NCBI RefSeq assembly: GCF_014646055.1
Contig: NZ_BMMS01000023.1
Location: forward strand, 194-64,193
Direction of reading: 5' to 3'
Origin: Wenjunlia tyrosinilytica
GTDB taxonomy: Bacteria > Actinomycetota > Actinomycetes > Streptomycetales > Streptomycetaceae
Length of the DNA: 64,000 nt
The number at the start of each line of letters is the position of its first letter. Within the stretch, counting starts at the first letter, position 1. Position numbers and translations under genes: made by a program. Below are positions 9,706 to 18,582 of the stretch, one piece after another. The notes under the pieces are model-generated. The model ran no database searches. It worked only from the letters and a program-made list of their open reading frames with translations, and was not told where the DNA came from.

Positions 9706-9990
9706 CTATGCGTAGGCGACGACTTGGCCGGACACGACCTGGGGAGGGTTGGGGAGCAGCGACGCGAGGTTGTCCCGCACGAAGACCGCTGCCTTCTCGA
9801 CCGATTCCTCGGCCCCCACCTCGGTTTCGAAGACACTGGTCGAGACCATGACCCCGTTCCCGGCGTCGACCCAGTAGTAGGCCCGCAGACCGGGGATCTG
9901 ACGAATGAGGGGCACGAACCCCTCGTTCACCCGTCGCCCGGCCTCGGCCGGATCGGTCACTCCTGTGTACTGTCTGACGGCTGCGTGCAC
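9706..9990 (-). CDS. small ABM-like (antibiotic biosynthesis monooxygenase fold) protein
   Basis: The protein has 94 residues, beginning VHAAVRQYTGVTDPAEAG, with 'LIRQIPGLRAYYWVDAGNG' and 'STSVFETEVGAEESVEKA', typical of dimeric alpha/beta ABM-type proteins. I chose the GTG at 9990 because AGGAG lies 7 bases upstream. The frame extends to 10434 without any sign of coding. Such proteins may be monooxygenases, haem-binding proteins or simple stress proteins. No catalytic residues can be fixed from sequence alone, and no partner gene is adjacent. Confidence 0.75.
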   Translation of the reverse strand: MHAAVRQYTGVTDPAEAGRRVNEGFVPLIRQIPGLRAYYWVDAGNGVMVSTSVFETEVGAEESVEKAAVFVRDNLASLLPNPPQVVSGQVVAYA

Positions 9991-10456
9991 GGCCGATCTC
10001 CTCACGAGTCCGCGGCGTCTGCTGCGCAGAGACGCCGTACCCCTGTGATGTGTGTTCCGCTCGTGCGCCGTCCGGCAATCACCGGAAGGGGCCATCGGGT
10101 GGTCCGAATGGCGGTCTGTGCCGATGAGCGGGCAGGGCTGCTGTGCCGGGCGTCCCATCCCCGTACCGCCTTGCCGTGCCCGCGAGAGGGCCGGGGAAAC
10201 AGCGCAGCGGCGTCCCCACCCCACATCGTCGGCAGGGGAGTGAGTCGGCCGACACCGAAGACCGTGCCGGCCCCGCTTCCTCCCACCTGCGGTGAAGCCG
10301 CCCGCCCCCGCTATCCTAGAAACCATGTGCGCGCCGCGCGAGGAGCGTGGTGCACGGTGACCACCGTATGACGTCAGGTCGGGCATCGTGAACGACCATG
10401 ATCCCGTTCCTACGCCCGCCCGGTCCGGTCGCACTCCGCTTCATGGGGGGTGGGCG
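9991..10456. other. intergenic region upstream of two divergent genes
   Basis: This 466-bp spacer lies between the ABM-like gene and the broken response regulator and should hold the promoters of both. A TATCCT at about 10313-10318 could be a -10 box for the rightward gene, but no -35 is evident. Confidence 0.4.
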
Positions 10457-10805
10457 GTGAGGGTTCCGGTGGTCGAGGACCACGTAGAGCCGGCGCACTC
10501 GGTGGCGCGGGTGCTGCGCCGCGACGGAATGGCCGTGGACGTCGTCCACGACGGCGAGGGCGCGCTCGAACGCGCGACGGTTCGTCGACTACGACGTCGT
10601 CGTTCTGGACGGGGACCTGCCCGGCGTGCACGGCGTCGAGGTCTGCGCCGTCCTAGTGGCCGAACCCGTCCACACCCGCGTCCTGATGCTCACCGCGCCG
10701 GGCACCATCGCCGACCGGGTGGAGGGCCTGAGCCTCGGCGCGGACGACTATCTCCCCAAACCATTCGCCTATCCCGAACTCTTCTCGGCCCGCTCGCGGT
10801 CGTAG
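10457..10805 (+). pseudogene. truncated, frameshifted response regulator receiver domain
   Basis: The GTG frame reads VRVPVVEDH and then 'LRRDGMAVDVVHDGEGALERA', the first half of an OmpR-type receiver. At about 10577 the similarity jumps to another frame: 'RFVDYDVVVLDGDLPGVHG', 'TRVLMLTAPGTIADRVEGL', 'GADDYLPKPFAYPEL'. The acidic pocket (ED), the phosphoacceptor Asp in VVLDGD and the KPF lysine are all there. Similarity stops at about 10779, exactly where the opposite-strand IS110 relic begins, so the DNA-binding domain is gone. The partner kinase is not in the window. Confidence 0.75.
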
Positions 10806-11390
10806 AAGGCTCGGGACTCCGGGCAGGTGCGGATGCTGATCATCGCGGAGCGGTAGAAGACGCGTTGGAGGCCGCGATGGTAGCGGCGGGGGCGGTGCAG
10901 GGTGCCGTTCACGTTGCCGGAATCGCGGGGGACAGGCGCGACGCCTGAGAACGCGGCGAGCCGAACTGCGCCGGGGAACCGCGACAGGTCCCCACCGGTG
11001 GCGGCAAGGAACTCGGCGCCCAGCAGCGGTCCGAGGCCGGGCATAGTGGAGATCACTGCCGTGAGCTCGTCCTCGCGAAATCGGGCGTCGATGAGTTTGT
11101 CCAGCTCGTGGATCTTCTCGTGGAGACCGAGCAATTCAAGCGCCAGGTCGCGGACCCGGGCGTCCTTCGCATCGGTTTCGCCCAGGCCGCAGTAGCCAGC
11201 CGATGCCCGATTCACCGCGAGGCCGGGCAGATGGACGATGGTCTGTCCATGGTTGAGCAGGAGGCAGACCAGCAGGGAAGCCATGCCGTCGGCTACGTCG
11301 ACGGACACGCACCACATCCTCACCGAGCGCCAGCACTTCGCTGATGAGATGCAGCAGGTCTCCCTGCCCGGTGGTCGAGCGCCGTCGGCT
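10780..11390 (-). pseudogene. IS110-family transposase relic
   Basis: The frame contains the N-terminal DEDD part ('VSVDVADG', 'LLNHGQTIVHLPGLAVNRAS', 'GETDAKDARV') joined directly to the C-terminal part ('DELTAVISTMPGLGPLLGAE', 'FLAATGGDLSRFPG', 'LAAFSGVAPVPRDSGNVNG', 'YRSAMISIRTCPESRAFYDR'). About 100 central residues expected in IS110 proteins are missing, and the C-terminal tail stops at the boundary with the response regulator at about 10780. The element is inactive. Upstream, the frame continues to 11800 but without transposase similarity. Confidence 0.75.
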
Positions 11391-11420
11391 GCCACGTGCA
11401 ACGGCGCGCTCGCACCCGGT

Positions 11421-11441
11421 GGTTCAGCAGTCGGCTGAACC
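11421..11441. repeat. perfect 8-bp inverted repeat
   Basis: GGTTCAGC (11421-11428) and GCTGAACC (11434-11441) flank a 5-base loop. It sits between the IS110 relic and the DUF4913 gene. It could be a weak terminator or a palindromic operator. Confidence 0.4.
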
Positions 11442-11503
11442 CCGGGCACAGGAGAACCGTAGTACCGGCGACGACGACCATGACAGAGAACCGGAGCACC
11501 GAC

Positions 11504-11902
11504 ATGACCCCCGGGCCGCAGCCGACACAACAGCAGCAGGACGAGGCCGCCTTCATCCTGTACTTGCAGGGTTCCGAGTACGACGAGGGTCTGCACCGGC
11601 TGACTATGTGGGTACGCCACCTGCTGCTGCCGGTGTACGGCAGGGAAGTCGGCTCCATCGCCCCTTGGTGCCCCAGCTGGTGGAGGCATCCGGAGGCGGT
11701 GGCGCAGCTGTACGGCCTGTGGATGGCATGGCAGGAGCTGACCGGTCCCGGGTCTCAAGCGACCGGGCCCGCTACCTGGCACCGCGACTACCTCGGCCAC
11801 GTCATGGCTTCACTGCGGGACCCGTTGGGGCCCTTCGCGGGCTGCAAGGCCGACGCGCACCGGGCCAAGGAGGCCCCGGGGATGGACCCTTATCCGGGCT
11901 GA
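11504..11902 (+). CDS. DUF4913 family protein
   Basis: The protein has 132 residues with the family core 'WVRHLLLPVYGREVG', 'APWCPSWWRHPEAVAQLYGL', 'WMAWQELTG', 'WHRDYLGHVMASL' and 'DPLGPFAGC'. DUF4913 genes occur in actinomycete plasmids, integrative elements and phage-like regions; their function is unknown. I chose the ATG at 11504 because GGAG lies 7 bases upstream; an in-frame ATG at 11480 is possible. Its presence beside IS relics fits a mobile-element origin. No partner plasmid genes (Tra, Rep) remain nearby. Confidence 0.78.
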   Translation: MTPGPQPTQQQQDEAAFILYLQGSEYDEGLHRLTMWVRHLLLPVYGREVGSIAPWCPSWWRHPEAVAQLYGLWMAWQELTGPGSQATGPATWHRDYLGHVMASLRDPLGPFAGCKADAHRAKEAPGMDPYPG

Positions 11903-12281
11903 GCCGGCGCATCCGTGCTCGGGCCGTAGCACTCGGCCGTGCCGAAGCGGATGGTGCCGCGCGAAGTGGTGCAGGGGATCAAGGCGCCGGAATCCGCAGG
12001 CCAGGCCCAGGGGACCCCGCCCGGCCCGGTGTCCGGCACGCCTCAGCGGGACGCCTGGTGGACCGCCGCCTGCACGGAGGTCGTCGTGGACCACGAACCG
12101 GAAGGCGTCGCGCTCGATCCCCAGCACACATCATGGGACACGACCTCGAAGCACTGGAATCCACGGCGGGTCCGCGGCCCGCCCCGTGCGAGCCCTGTCA
12201 CCCCCGCAAATCGTTGAACCGGCGGCCCGCCGCGGCCCGCCGTCGCTTGTGTCAGCACTTCCGACTCGAAAGAGGGACACC
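11903..12281. other. spacer, nothing recognisable
   Basis: About 380 bp between the DUF4913 gene and the next gene. Frames here have no ribosome binding site or family resemblance. The last 40 bases carry the GAGGGA ribosome binding site of the gene at 12282. Confidence 0.4.
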
Positions 12282-13355
12282 GTGCAGGATAACGACGGGC
12301 CTTCCCCGACCAGCGACCGGCTGACCCAGGAACGCCTCGAGCTGGCTCGCGAGCTGGCCCGCGAGCTGGCCGAAGCCGAGCTGGCCTCGAGCGTCTCGCC
12401 TCCCGGCAACGCTCAGCTGGAGATCCTCTTGACGAAACTGGCAGAGAGGTTTCGTCTCCTCTGGGATCACGTCACCGGTGGGTCGCAGTCGATGCCGACC
12501 GGCGCGGACGCGTCGTTCGCCGACGGTCCGGAGACCGACGCGCCCGGCCCGGGCCAGGACGCACCGGGCTGGGGCGCGCCCGCGCCAACCCCGCCGACGG
12601 CGGCCGAGCCCTGGCAACCGTCCGTCTCCCAGACGTCGGCGCGAGCACGCCTGGAAGAGAAAATCGACCAGCTTCCGCCGGCCGCGCGCATGGCCTTCGA
12701 GGACGAAATTCTGCACCTGGTCAGGACCAACGCCGAGTTGACGGCGGCTGTCGACAGGTTCCCCGAGAGGGTACCGACTGTAGCGAAGTACGCCCGCAAC
12801 GCGCATTTGCGGGAATCACTGCGAGAAGCACCGCCGCCCGCGGAGTCGCCGCGGCAGGCACGGGTTTCGGTGAGCGACGACGTAACGCGGCCGACCACGG
12901 CCGGGGCGGCCACGAGTGCCGACTGGTCATGGCAGCAGTTCGAAGAGGCAGTGGCGCAGCTGCCGGCGCGGTCTCAGGCCCTCTCGTCGGGCAGTACCGG
13001 CATCAACGACCGGGCTTCCGGGACGGCCGAAGGGGCCGCCTCGGAGAGACACGCGGAGAGCGGCACCAGTTCGCCGACGCCCGGCCAGAGCGGGTCCGTC
13101 AGCCCCCGCAGCCTCCAGGCAGCCGACCCGGACCTGTCGACGGTCGAGTCAAAGGACCGCACCCAGCCCCCTTCTCCCACGATCCCGCTCGCCCCCCGGG
13201 TGATCGGTGAGTTGGGACATGAGGTCCTTCAAGCGCAGGTCGCCAGATCCAAGCCCACGACTTCGGGGACCGGGCATGTCAGCTCCCCCTCCCTGCCGCC
13301 CGGCCGCGCGTCCGGTCGTTTGAGCACGGGCAGCCAGCAGCCTCGAACGCTATGA
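12282..13355 (+). CDS. hypothetical, largely disordered protein
   Basis: I do not recognise this 357-residue protein. The GTG at 12282 follows GAGGGA with normal spacing. Residues about 1-45 are helical and charged ('TQERLELARELARELAEAEL'); residues about 120-185 hold a second helical segment ('ARLEEKIDQLPPAARMAFED', 'HLVRTNAELTAAVDRFPERV'). The rest is rich in Ser, Pro, Thr and Ala and looks disordered. There is no signal peptide or membrane segment. Its C-terminal stretch contains SSPSLPP, as does the tail of the Fic-like protein at 19783-20790, which may be chance. It could be a regulator or an effector. Confidence 0.55.
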   Translation: MQDNDGPSPTSDRLTQERLELARELARELAEAELASSVSPPGNAQLEILLTKLAERFRLLWDHVTGGSQSMPTGADASFADGPETDAPGPGQDAPGWGAPAPTPPTAAEPWQPSVSQTSARARLEEKIDQLPPAARMAFEDEILHLVRTNAELTAAVDRFPERVPTVAKYARNAHLRESLREAPPPAESPRQARVSVSDDVTRPTTAGAATSADWSWQQFEEAVAQLPARSQALSSGSTGINDRASGTAEGAASERHAESGTSSPTPGQSGSVSPRSLQAADPDLSTVESKDRTQPPSPTIPLAPRVIGELGHEVLQAQVARSKPTTSGTGHVSSPSLPPGRASGRLSTGSQQPRTL

Positions 13356-13739
13356 CGTATCGCCGCCGATGGCCCGTCCACCGCCCTCCGTCCGTCGTGC
13401 GTGGGCAAGCGACAACAGACCGTCGTCCCGCGCGCACCCGAGGGAGAAACACGTCCTGTGCGCACCTTGCGCTCCACGCGCAGACGCACACCGTTCCTGC
13501 TGGCCCTGTTACTGGTGCGGCTCCGAGGCGCACCCCACCGCCGCGCACTCGCCGGTCTGCCGCCGCGCACTCGCCGGTCTTGGGCAGCGGCACGTCGTCG
13601 GGGGTGCGGCAGACACCGGCGGCGACACCGCGACCTCGACCCGCAGGGGCATCATGGACTTCGTGGAACGCCACGCCTGGTGTGCAACCTCGCCGTGCCC
13701 CATCCCCCGGGGGCACGGCGAGGTTCGAGGGAGATCACG
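13356..13739. other. intergenic region between convergent genes
   Basis: Convergent 3' ends flank this 384-bp stretch. It contains a 22-bp-period tandem repeat (13538-13580). Near 13685-13725 a Gly-rich palindromic stretch (CCTCGCCGTGCCCC... GGGGCACGGCGAGG) can fold into a strong stem that would terminate transcription from either side. Confidence 0.45.
13538..13580. repeat. two-copy tandem repeat, period 22
   Basis: A 21-base unit (CCGCCGCGCACTCGCCGGTC plus T) occurs at 13538-13558 and again, identical, at 13560-13580, separated by one base. Confidence 0.7.
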
Positions 13740-16643
13740 TCAGACGGGCTGTCCGTATGCGGCACCACGGGTGCCGGAGCCGAGCGTGTCGTCCTCCAGG
13801 CGGCCGAGTCTCTCGAGGATCATCTTGGCGTCCGGATGGTTGAACTCCGAGAAGATCGCCAGTGCCTGCTGCCAGCTGGCACGAGCGGCCTCCGGCTCCG
13901 CGGCCAGTTGGACGTCGCCGAGGTTGCTCAAGGTGTGGCCCTCCGCCCACCGGTTGCCGACCTTCCGATGCGCCTCCAGTGCTTGGTGGTAGTGGTCGAC
14001 GGCGTCGTCGGGGCGGTGGAGCCGGTGGTGGACCGTGCCGAGGATGTCGAGTGCGATGCCTGCAACCCAGTGATTGTCGCTCGCGCGCAGGATGGTCAAG
14101 GCCTGCCCCAAACAGTTGAGGGCTTCGTCGTAGCGGCCGAGCCGCTGGTAGGCGTCGCCCAGGTTGGTCAGGGTGATTCCCTGTCCCCAGGCACTGTCGA
14201 TGGACCGGTGGAGGACCAGCGCCCGGTGGAAGTACTCGACGGCCTTGTAGAGTTGGCCGACTTGAAGGAAGGAGTCGCCCAGGTTGCCCACGGTCACCGC
14301 CGCGGCCGTGGTGTCGCCGATTTCCTCGAAAGCGGCCAAGGCCCGGTGAAAGTGGTCGATGGCCTCGTCGAACCGGCCGGAGACGCGCAGCGCGGTGGCC
14401 GTGTCCGCGAGGCCATGGGCCTCGCCCCGGCGGTCGTGGGCGGCGAGGGCGGCGGACAGGCCCGTCTGGGCAGTATCGAGCCAGTCGTGCAGATGGCTGC
14501 GGAGGTAGAAGAACCCCCAAAGGACGGCCGACAGCCGCCAGGCGATGCCCGGCTGCCCGGACGCGGCGGCTTGGTGCACCGCGGAGACCAGGTTGGCCCG
14601 TTCGGTCTCGCACCAGTTCAGGACCTCCTCGTGCGTGGTGAACTCCAGGGGTCGGCAGGCGGCGGGCAGTGGTTCGAGGGGTATCCGGGGGCGGTGCGGG
14701 GTGAGCTGCCGGTAGGCGGCGTCGGCGGTGTGCAGATACCAGGCGAGGAGCCGCTCGACGGCGCGGTCCCGCTCCTGAGGTGTCTCCTCGGCGTGGACGC
14801 GTTCGGCGGCGTAGACGCGCAGCAGGTCGTGCAGGGCGTAGCGGCCGGGGAAGCGCTGGGTGAGCAGATGGGCGCGGGTGAGCTCGACGAGCAGGCCGCC
14901 CGCCTCCCGCAGGGTGAGCCCCGTGAGGCCGGCGGCGGCGGGCGCGGAGATGTCGGGTCCGGAGTGCAGGCCCAGCAGCCGGAACATGCGCGCGGCCGGG
15001 GCGGAGAGCGCCTTGTACGACCAGGAGAAGACGGCCCGGAGGTCGGTGGTGATGTTGTCGCCCCCGGCGAAGGCGTCGAGACTGCCGTGGCTGTCGGCCA
15101 GTTCCTTGGCGATGGCGCTGAGCGGGAAGCCGGCATGGGCGATGGCATGGGCGGCGACGATGGCCAGCGCCAGGGGCAGCCGCGCGCACTGTCTGATGAT
15201 CTCGTCCGTCGCCAGCGGCTCTGCCACCAGCCGCTCGATGCCGAGGCGGCGCGCGAGGAGGTCGTGTGCCTCGGCGGACGACAGCTGGTCCAGTGACACC
15301 GAATGCGCCCCCTCGCCGACGACCAGGCCGGTGAGCTGGTTGCGGCTGGTGACGATGACCAGGCAGCCGGGGGAGCCGGGCAGCAGCGGACGGACCTGGT
15401 CGGTGTCGCGGGCGTTGTCGAGGAGGATCAGCACCCGGCGCTCGACGAGCATGCTGCGGTACAACGCCGCCTGGGCGTCGAGACCAGCGGGAATTTGCAT
15501 CGGCGGGACGCCGAGCGCGTCGAGGAAGAAGCGGATGGCCTCCTCCGGCGTCACGACCGAACCGGTCGGATCGAAGCCGTGCAGGTTGATGTAGAGCTGT
15601 CCGTCGGGGAAGCGGTCGGCGATCTCGTGCGCCCAGTGCACGGCCAGGGTGGTCTTGCCGATGCCGCCCATGCCGCCGATCGCGCTGATCACGACTGCCG
15701 CGGGGCTGCCGTTCCCGGGCAGTAGGGCCCGGGAACGGTCGAGTTCGGCGTGGCGGCCGACGAAGGTCGGCAGGTCGGCGGGCAGTTGCGCCGGACGGGT
15801 CGGGTGCGCGGGAACCGGGGGTAAGGCCTCCGCGGGCGGGTCCGTCCGCGGAGGCGGGCCGGAGTCCAGGGAGGCGTCGGCCGCGAGTATGCGGTCGTGC
15901 AGGTCCTGAAGCGGGGCGCTGGGGTCGACGCCCAGCTCGGCCACCAGGATGCTCCGTGTCCTGTGGTACGCCTTCAGCGCCTCGGCCTGCCTGCCGGACC
16001 GGTACAGCGCCAGCATGAGTAGTCGGCACAGCCCCTCCCGCAGCGGGTGCGTGCCGGTCAGGGAGAGCAGTTCGGCGATCACCTCGCCGTGGTGCCCGCG
16101 TTCGACGTCGGCGTCCAGCCGGGCCTCCAGAGCGGTCAGCCGCTCCTCGCTCAGCCGGGCACGCTCGGATTCGGCCAGGGGGCCGGGGACACCGGCGAGT
16201 GCCGCTCCCTGCCACCCGTCAAGCGCGGTGTGCAGCAGCTCCGCGGCGGCGGACACCCGGTCGGCGGCTCGCAGCTTCTTCGCCTCCGCGACGCGCTGTT
16301 CGAACACGGCCAGATCCAGGGCATCCTCGGGGATCCGGGTCAGGTACCCGTCTGCGACCGAGACGACAACCCGCTCCGACCCGGGCGTGTCCAGCCCGGA
16401 CTCCAGCACTTTGCGCAGGCGCGACACGTAGGTCCGCAGCACGGACACGGCGGCCGTCGGCAGGTCCTCGCCCCACACGGCGTCCAGGAGTTCAGCGAGT
16501 GTGACGGGGCGCCCCCTGCGCAGCAGCAGTGCCACCAGCACCGCTCGCTGCTGCGGCGAGCCGAGGTTCAGTTCCTGTTCCCCGCGCCATGCCCGGACCG
16601 GCCCCAGTAAGGCGAAGCGCACGGAACCCTCGTAAACGCTCAT
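13740..16643 (-). CDS. AfsR-like SARP transcriptional regulator (OmpR-type HTH, BTAD, NB-ARC, TPR)
   Basis: The protein has 967 residues. Residues about 8-95 form the winged-helix domain ('FALLGPVRAWRG', 'QQRAVLVALLLRRGRPVTLA', 'VLRTYVSRLRKVLE'). Residues about 100-250 are the BTAD. Residues about 300-620 are an NB-ARC ATPase with P-loop GGMGGIGKTT near 325, 'VLILLDNA' (Walker B) and 'LVIVTSRNQLTGL'. Residues about 690-940 hold TPR units ('GNLGDSFLQVGQLYKAVEYF', 'LTNLGDAYQRLGRYDEALNC'). Such proteins activate secondary-metabolite or developmental genes. I chose the ATG at 16643, which overlaps the upstream peptidase fragment stop by 4 bp (ATGA), so translation may be coupled. No biosynthetic cluster adjoins it, so its target is unknown. 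Confidence 0.93.
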   Translation of the reverse strand: MSVYEGSVRFALLGPVRAWRGEQELNLGSPQQRAVLVALLLRRGRPVTLAELLDAVWGEDLPTAAVSVLRTYVSRLRKVLESGLDTPGSERVVVSVADGYLTRIPEDALDLAVFEQRVAEAKKLRAADRVSAAAELLHTALDGWQGAALAGVPGPLAESERARLSEERLTALEARLDADVERGHHGEVIAELLSLTGTHPLREGLCRLLMLALYRSGRQAEALKAYHRTRSILVAELGVDPSAPLQDLHDRILAADASLDSGPPPRTDPPAEALPPVPAHPTRPAQLPADLPTFVGRHAELDRSRALLPGNGSPAAVVISAIGGMGGIGKTTLAVHWAHEIADRFPDGQLYINLHGFDPTGSVVTPEEAIRFFLDALGVPPMQIPAGLDAQAALYRSMLVERRVLILLDNARDTDQVRPLLPGSPGCLVIVTSRNQLTGLVVGEGAHSVSLDQLSSAEAHDLLARRLGIERLVAEPLATDEIIRQCARLPLALAIVAAHAIAHAGFPLSAIAKELADSHGSLDAFAGGDNITTDLRAVFSWSYKALSAPAARMFRLLGLHSGPDISAPAAAGLTGLTLREAGGLLVELTRAHLLTQRFPGRYALHDLLRVYAAERVHAEETPQERDRAVERLLAWYLHTADAAYRQLTPHRPRIPLEPLPAACRPLEFTTHEEVLNWCETERANLVSAVHQAAASGQPGIAWRLSAVLWGFFYLRSHLHDWLDTAQTGLSAALAAHDRRGEAHGLADTATALRVSGRFDEAIDHFHRALAAFEEIGDTTAAAVTVGNLGDSFLQVGQLYKAVEYFHRALVLHRSIDSAWGQGITLTNLGDAYQRLGRYDEALNCLGQALTILRASDNHWVAGIALDILGTVHHRLHRPDDAVDHYHQALEAHRKVGNRWAEGHTLSNLGDVQLAAEPEAARASWQQALAIFSEFNHPDAKMILERLGRLEDDTLGSGTRGAAYGQPV

Positions 16644-17218
16644 ACGGTGTTCGTGTCGGTGCACAGCAGGCGCTCCGTGTCCTCGCACCAGAAGTAGGAC
16701 GCGACCGCGGTGTCCTTGTGCACGTTGGCGGCCGGGTCCCCGGATATTCCGGACTGCCGGGAGCCGGCCTCGACGGCCCAGACGTAGAACAGCGGCGCGT
16801 AGCTCTTGAACGGCTCGACCGCGGTCATGTCGGCCCACTCGGTCTTCACCGCGGCCCGGAACTGGTTCATCCGCGAGGCCGTGCAGCCGTCGGCGACGAA
16901 GACGATGTCGAAACGGTCGGCGCAGGCGCCGTTGCTGACGATGGATCGGACCGTGCCTGCCCGGACGCTACGGCGTGCCCCCCTCCTGTCCTTGTTCGAC
17001 TCCACCTTCATCCGGCTGGTCTTTCCGCTGGGCTGGAAAGCCGCGACACCGTCGTGACGTTGACGTTCTCCTTCCGGGACGGGCGCGGAGGCCGACGCGG
17101 AATCGGCGGGCGTGGATATCGCGAGCCCGAGCCCGGCAGCTATGACAGGTCCGGCCGTGGTGAGCGCCCGGAGCCGCGTGGATCTGGTTGACGTGCGCAA
17201 GCTACGCCTCTTCTGCAT
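16640..17218 (-). CDS. truncated M64-type peptidase (N-terminal part only)
   Basis: The 192-residue product has a long basic N-region and hydrophobic core (MQKRRSLRTSTRSTRLRALT, 'AAGLGLAIS') that looks like a signal peptide. It then has the opening of the M64 IgA-peptidase-like fold: 'DRFDIVFVADGCTASRMNQF', 'EWADMTAVEPFKSYAPLFYV', 'ESGISG'-like 'QSGISGDP' and 'ASYFWCEDTERLLC'. Family members run on to an HExxH zinc site; here the gene stops at 16640, before it, so a metalloprotease activity is impossible. The stop overlaps the SARP start. The ATG at 17218 lacks a good ribosome binding site. It is either a deletion remnant or a short secreted binding module. Confidence 0.65.
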   Translation of the reverse strand: MQKRRSLRTSTRSTRLRALTTAGPVIAAGLGLAISTPADSASASAPVPEGERQRHDGVAAFQPSGKTSRMKVESNKDRRGARRSVRAGTVRSIVSNGACADRFDIVFVADGCTASRMNQFRAAVKTEWADMTAVEPFKSYAPLFYVWAVEAGSRQSGISGDPAANVHKDTAVASYFWCEDTERLLCTDTNTV

Positions 17219-17399
17219 TCGGGGGATGGAGCGGTGGTCGTGTCCGTCCCGGCGACGGACGCTCGGGGAGACGGGGTGGGGAAGCGTTTGGCTTCCTCGC
17301 TCGCGAGTGATGTGGACCACAATGAGGTCATGGGGGGTGCCTCTACGTCCTTCCGCCGGGCCCGGGCTGGCCGTGCGCCGGCTGCTTCGGGGGCCCGTG

Positions 17400-17720
17400 A
17401 CTCATGGAAGGCGCCGTCGCGGAGCACGGCGAACAGGACGCTGATGCGGTGGCGGGCGAGGCGGAGCAGTGCCTGGGTGCGGGTCTTTCCCCGGCCCCGC
17501 ATGTGTCGTAGCAGGCGCGGGAGGCGGGGTCGTGCAGGGCGGCGAACGCGGAGAGGAACACGGCTCGTTCGAGCTGTCGGTTTCCGCCTCTGGGGGCGTG
17601 TTCACCGAGGATCGAGGTCCCCGAGGACTTCGTGGCTGGGGCGAGGCCGGCGTAGGAGGCGAGCTGGGCGGCGGTGGGGAAGCTGGTTCCGTCGCCGACG
17701 GTGACCAGCAGGACTGGTGT
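17400..17720 (-). pseudogene. second IS110/IS116-family transposase relic
   Basis: One frame reads 'VTVGDGTSFPTAAQLASYAG', 'LAPATKSSGTSILGEHAPRG', 'GNRQLERAVFLSAFAALHD' and 'PASRACYD', the C-terminal transposase part of IS110 proteins. After a frameshift another frame continues with 'RGKTRTQALLRLARHRISVL' and 'FAVLRDGAFHE'. The N-terminal DEDD half is not recognisable upstream. It is inactive and differs in sequence from the relic at 10780-11390, so it came from a different element. Confidence 0.7.
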
Positions 17721-18063
17721 CGGCGGTGCGGGCAGCCGCTGCGCTGTCGAGTTCGCCGAGCACCCGGCCCGCGACCTCGGCGTACAGCCGCCGCGGAGTA
17801 CGCCGACCTCGGCGGCCAGTACTTCCTGGAACGCACCGGCCGCCGCGCCCGGCAGATCCGATGCCTGGTAAGCCGGCTCAACCAGCTTGGCCGCCAAGTC
17901 ACACTCCGGACAGTTGAGGCTGCCTGAGCTGCGGTAACGGACACGGGGTCGGGGGTTGTCGTATCAGGGCAATGCGGTTGCGTTGCCGGGACGCCACATT
18001 CGATCTCGATCACAGCCATTGAGGCTGGGGCCGCACGGCCTGGAACGTGAGGAAGGAGCGGGC

Positions 18064-18250
18064 ATGAGCCAGGGTGGGGAGACGGACGAGCTGGTCGCGG
18101 GAACCGACGACGCCGCACCGGAGGAACCGACCTCCCCTCACTTCGAGGTGTTCCTCTGCGGTGACGGCCCCGCCGCCATCGCCGGCGAACCCGTGCCGCT
18201 GGAGGAAGGAGCCACGGTCGACACCGCGATCCTCGGTGATGCTGGGCGGC
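18064..18250 (+). pseudogene. 5' fragment of an unknown gene
   Basis: An ATG with a strong AAGGAG 8 bases upstream opens a coding-like frame (MSQGGETDELVAGTDDAAPE, 'SPHFEVFLCGDGPAAIAGEP', 'PLEEGATVDTAIL'). After about 60 codons the frame turns into Arg-rich sequence without similarity. It is probably the start of a gene broken by the Tn554-type insertion downstream. I do not recognise the family. Confidence 0.35.
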
Positions 18251-18582
18251 AGGGGATCGAGCGACGGGGACGAGACCCGACCCGCCCGCGCCGTCGGCGT
18301 GACAAGCCCGAGTCCTTCGGCCGGGCCCGAGGAACCGGCGACGACCGCGTCCTTGTCCCCGTCCCCTGGGCAGGATGCCGTCGCCCAGCGCCTCTGCCAC
18401 CAAGCCGAACCCGAAGCCGATCCCGAAGCCGAAAAGCACTCCGAAGGTCACGAGGTCACGCCGACCGCGAAGGGCGGCGGCGGGGGCACCGTGCCCGTGA
18501 CCGCCAAGCCTCCGCGCGCCCCCGCTTCGCTGGGACGACTCCCTGCCGGGCGCCGCCTTCTACCCCGGCGGCATCCCACCAG

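Noticed and set aside
13401-15296. 631-codon plus-strand frame
   Set aside because: Antisense to the SARP gene, whose NB-ARC and TPR motifs are unmistakable.
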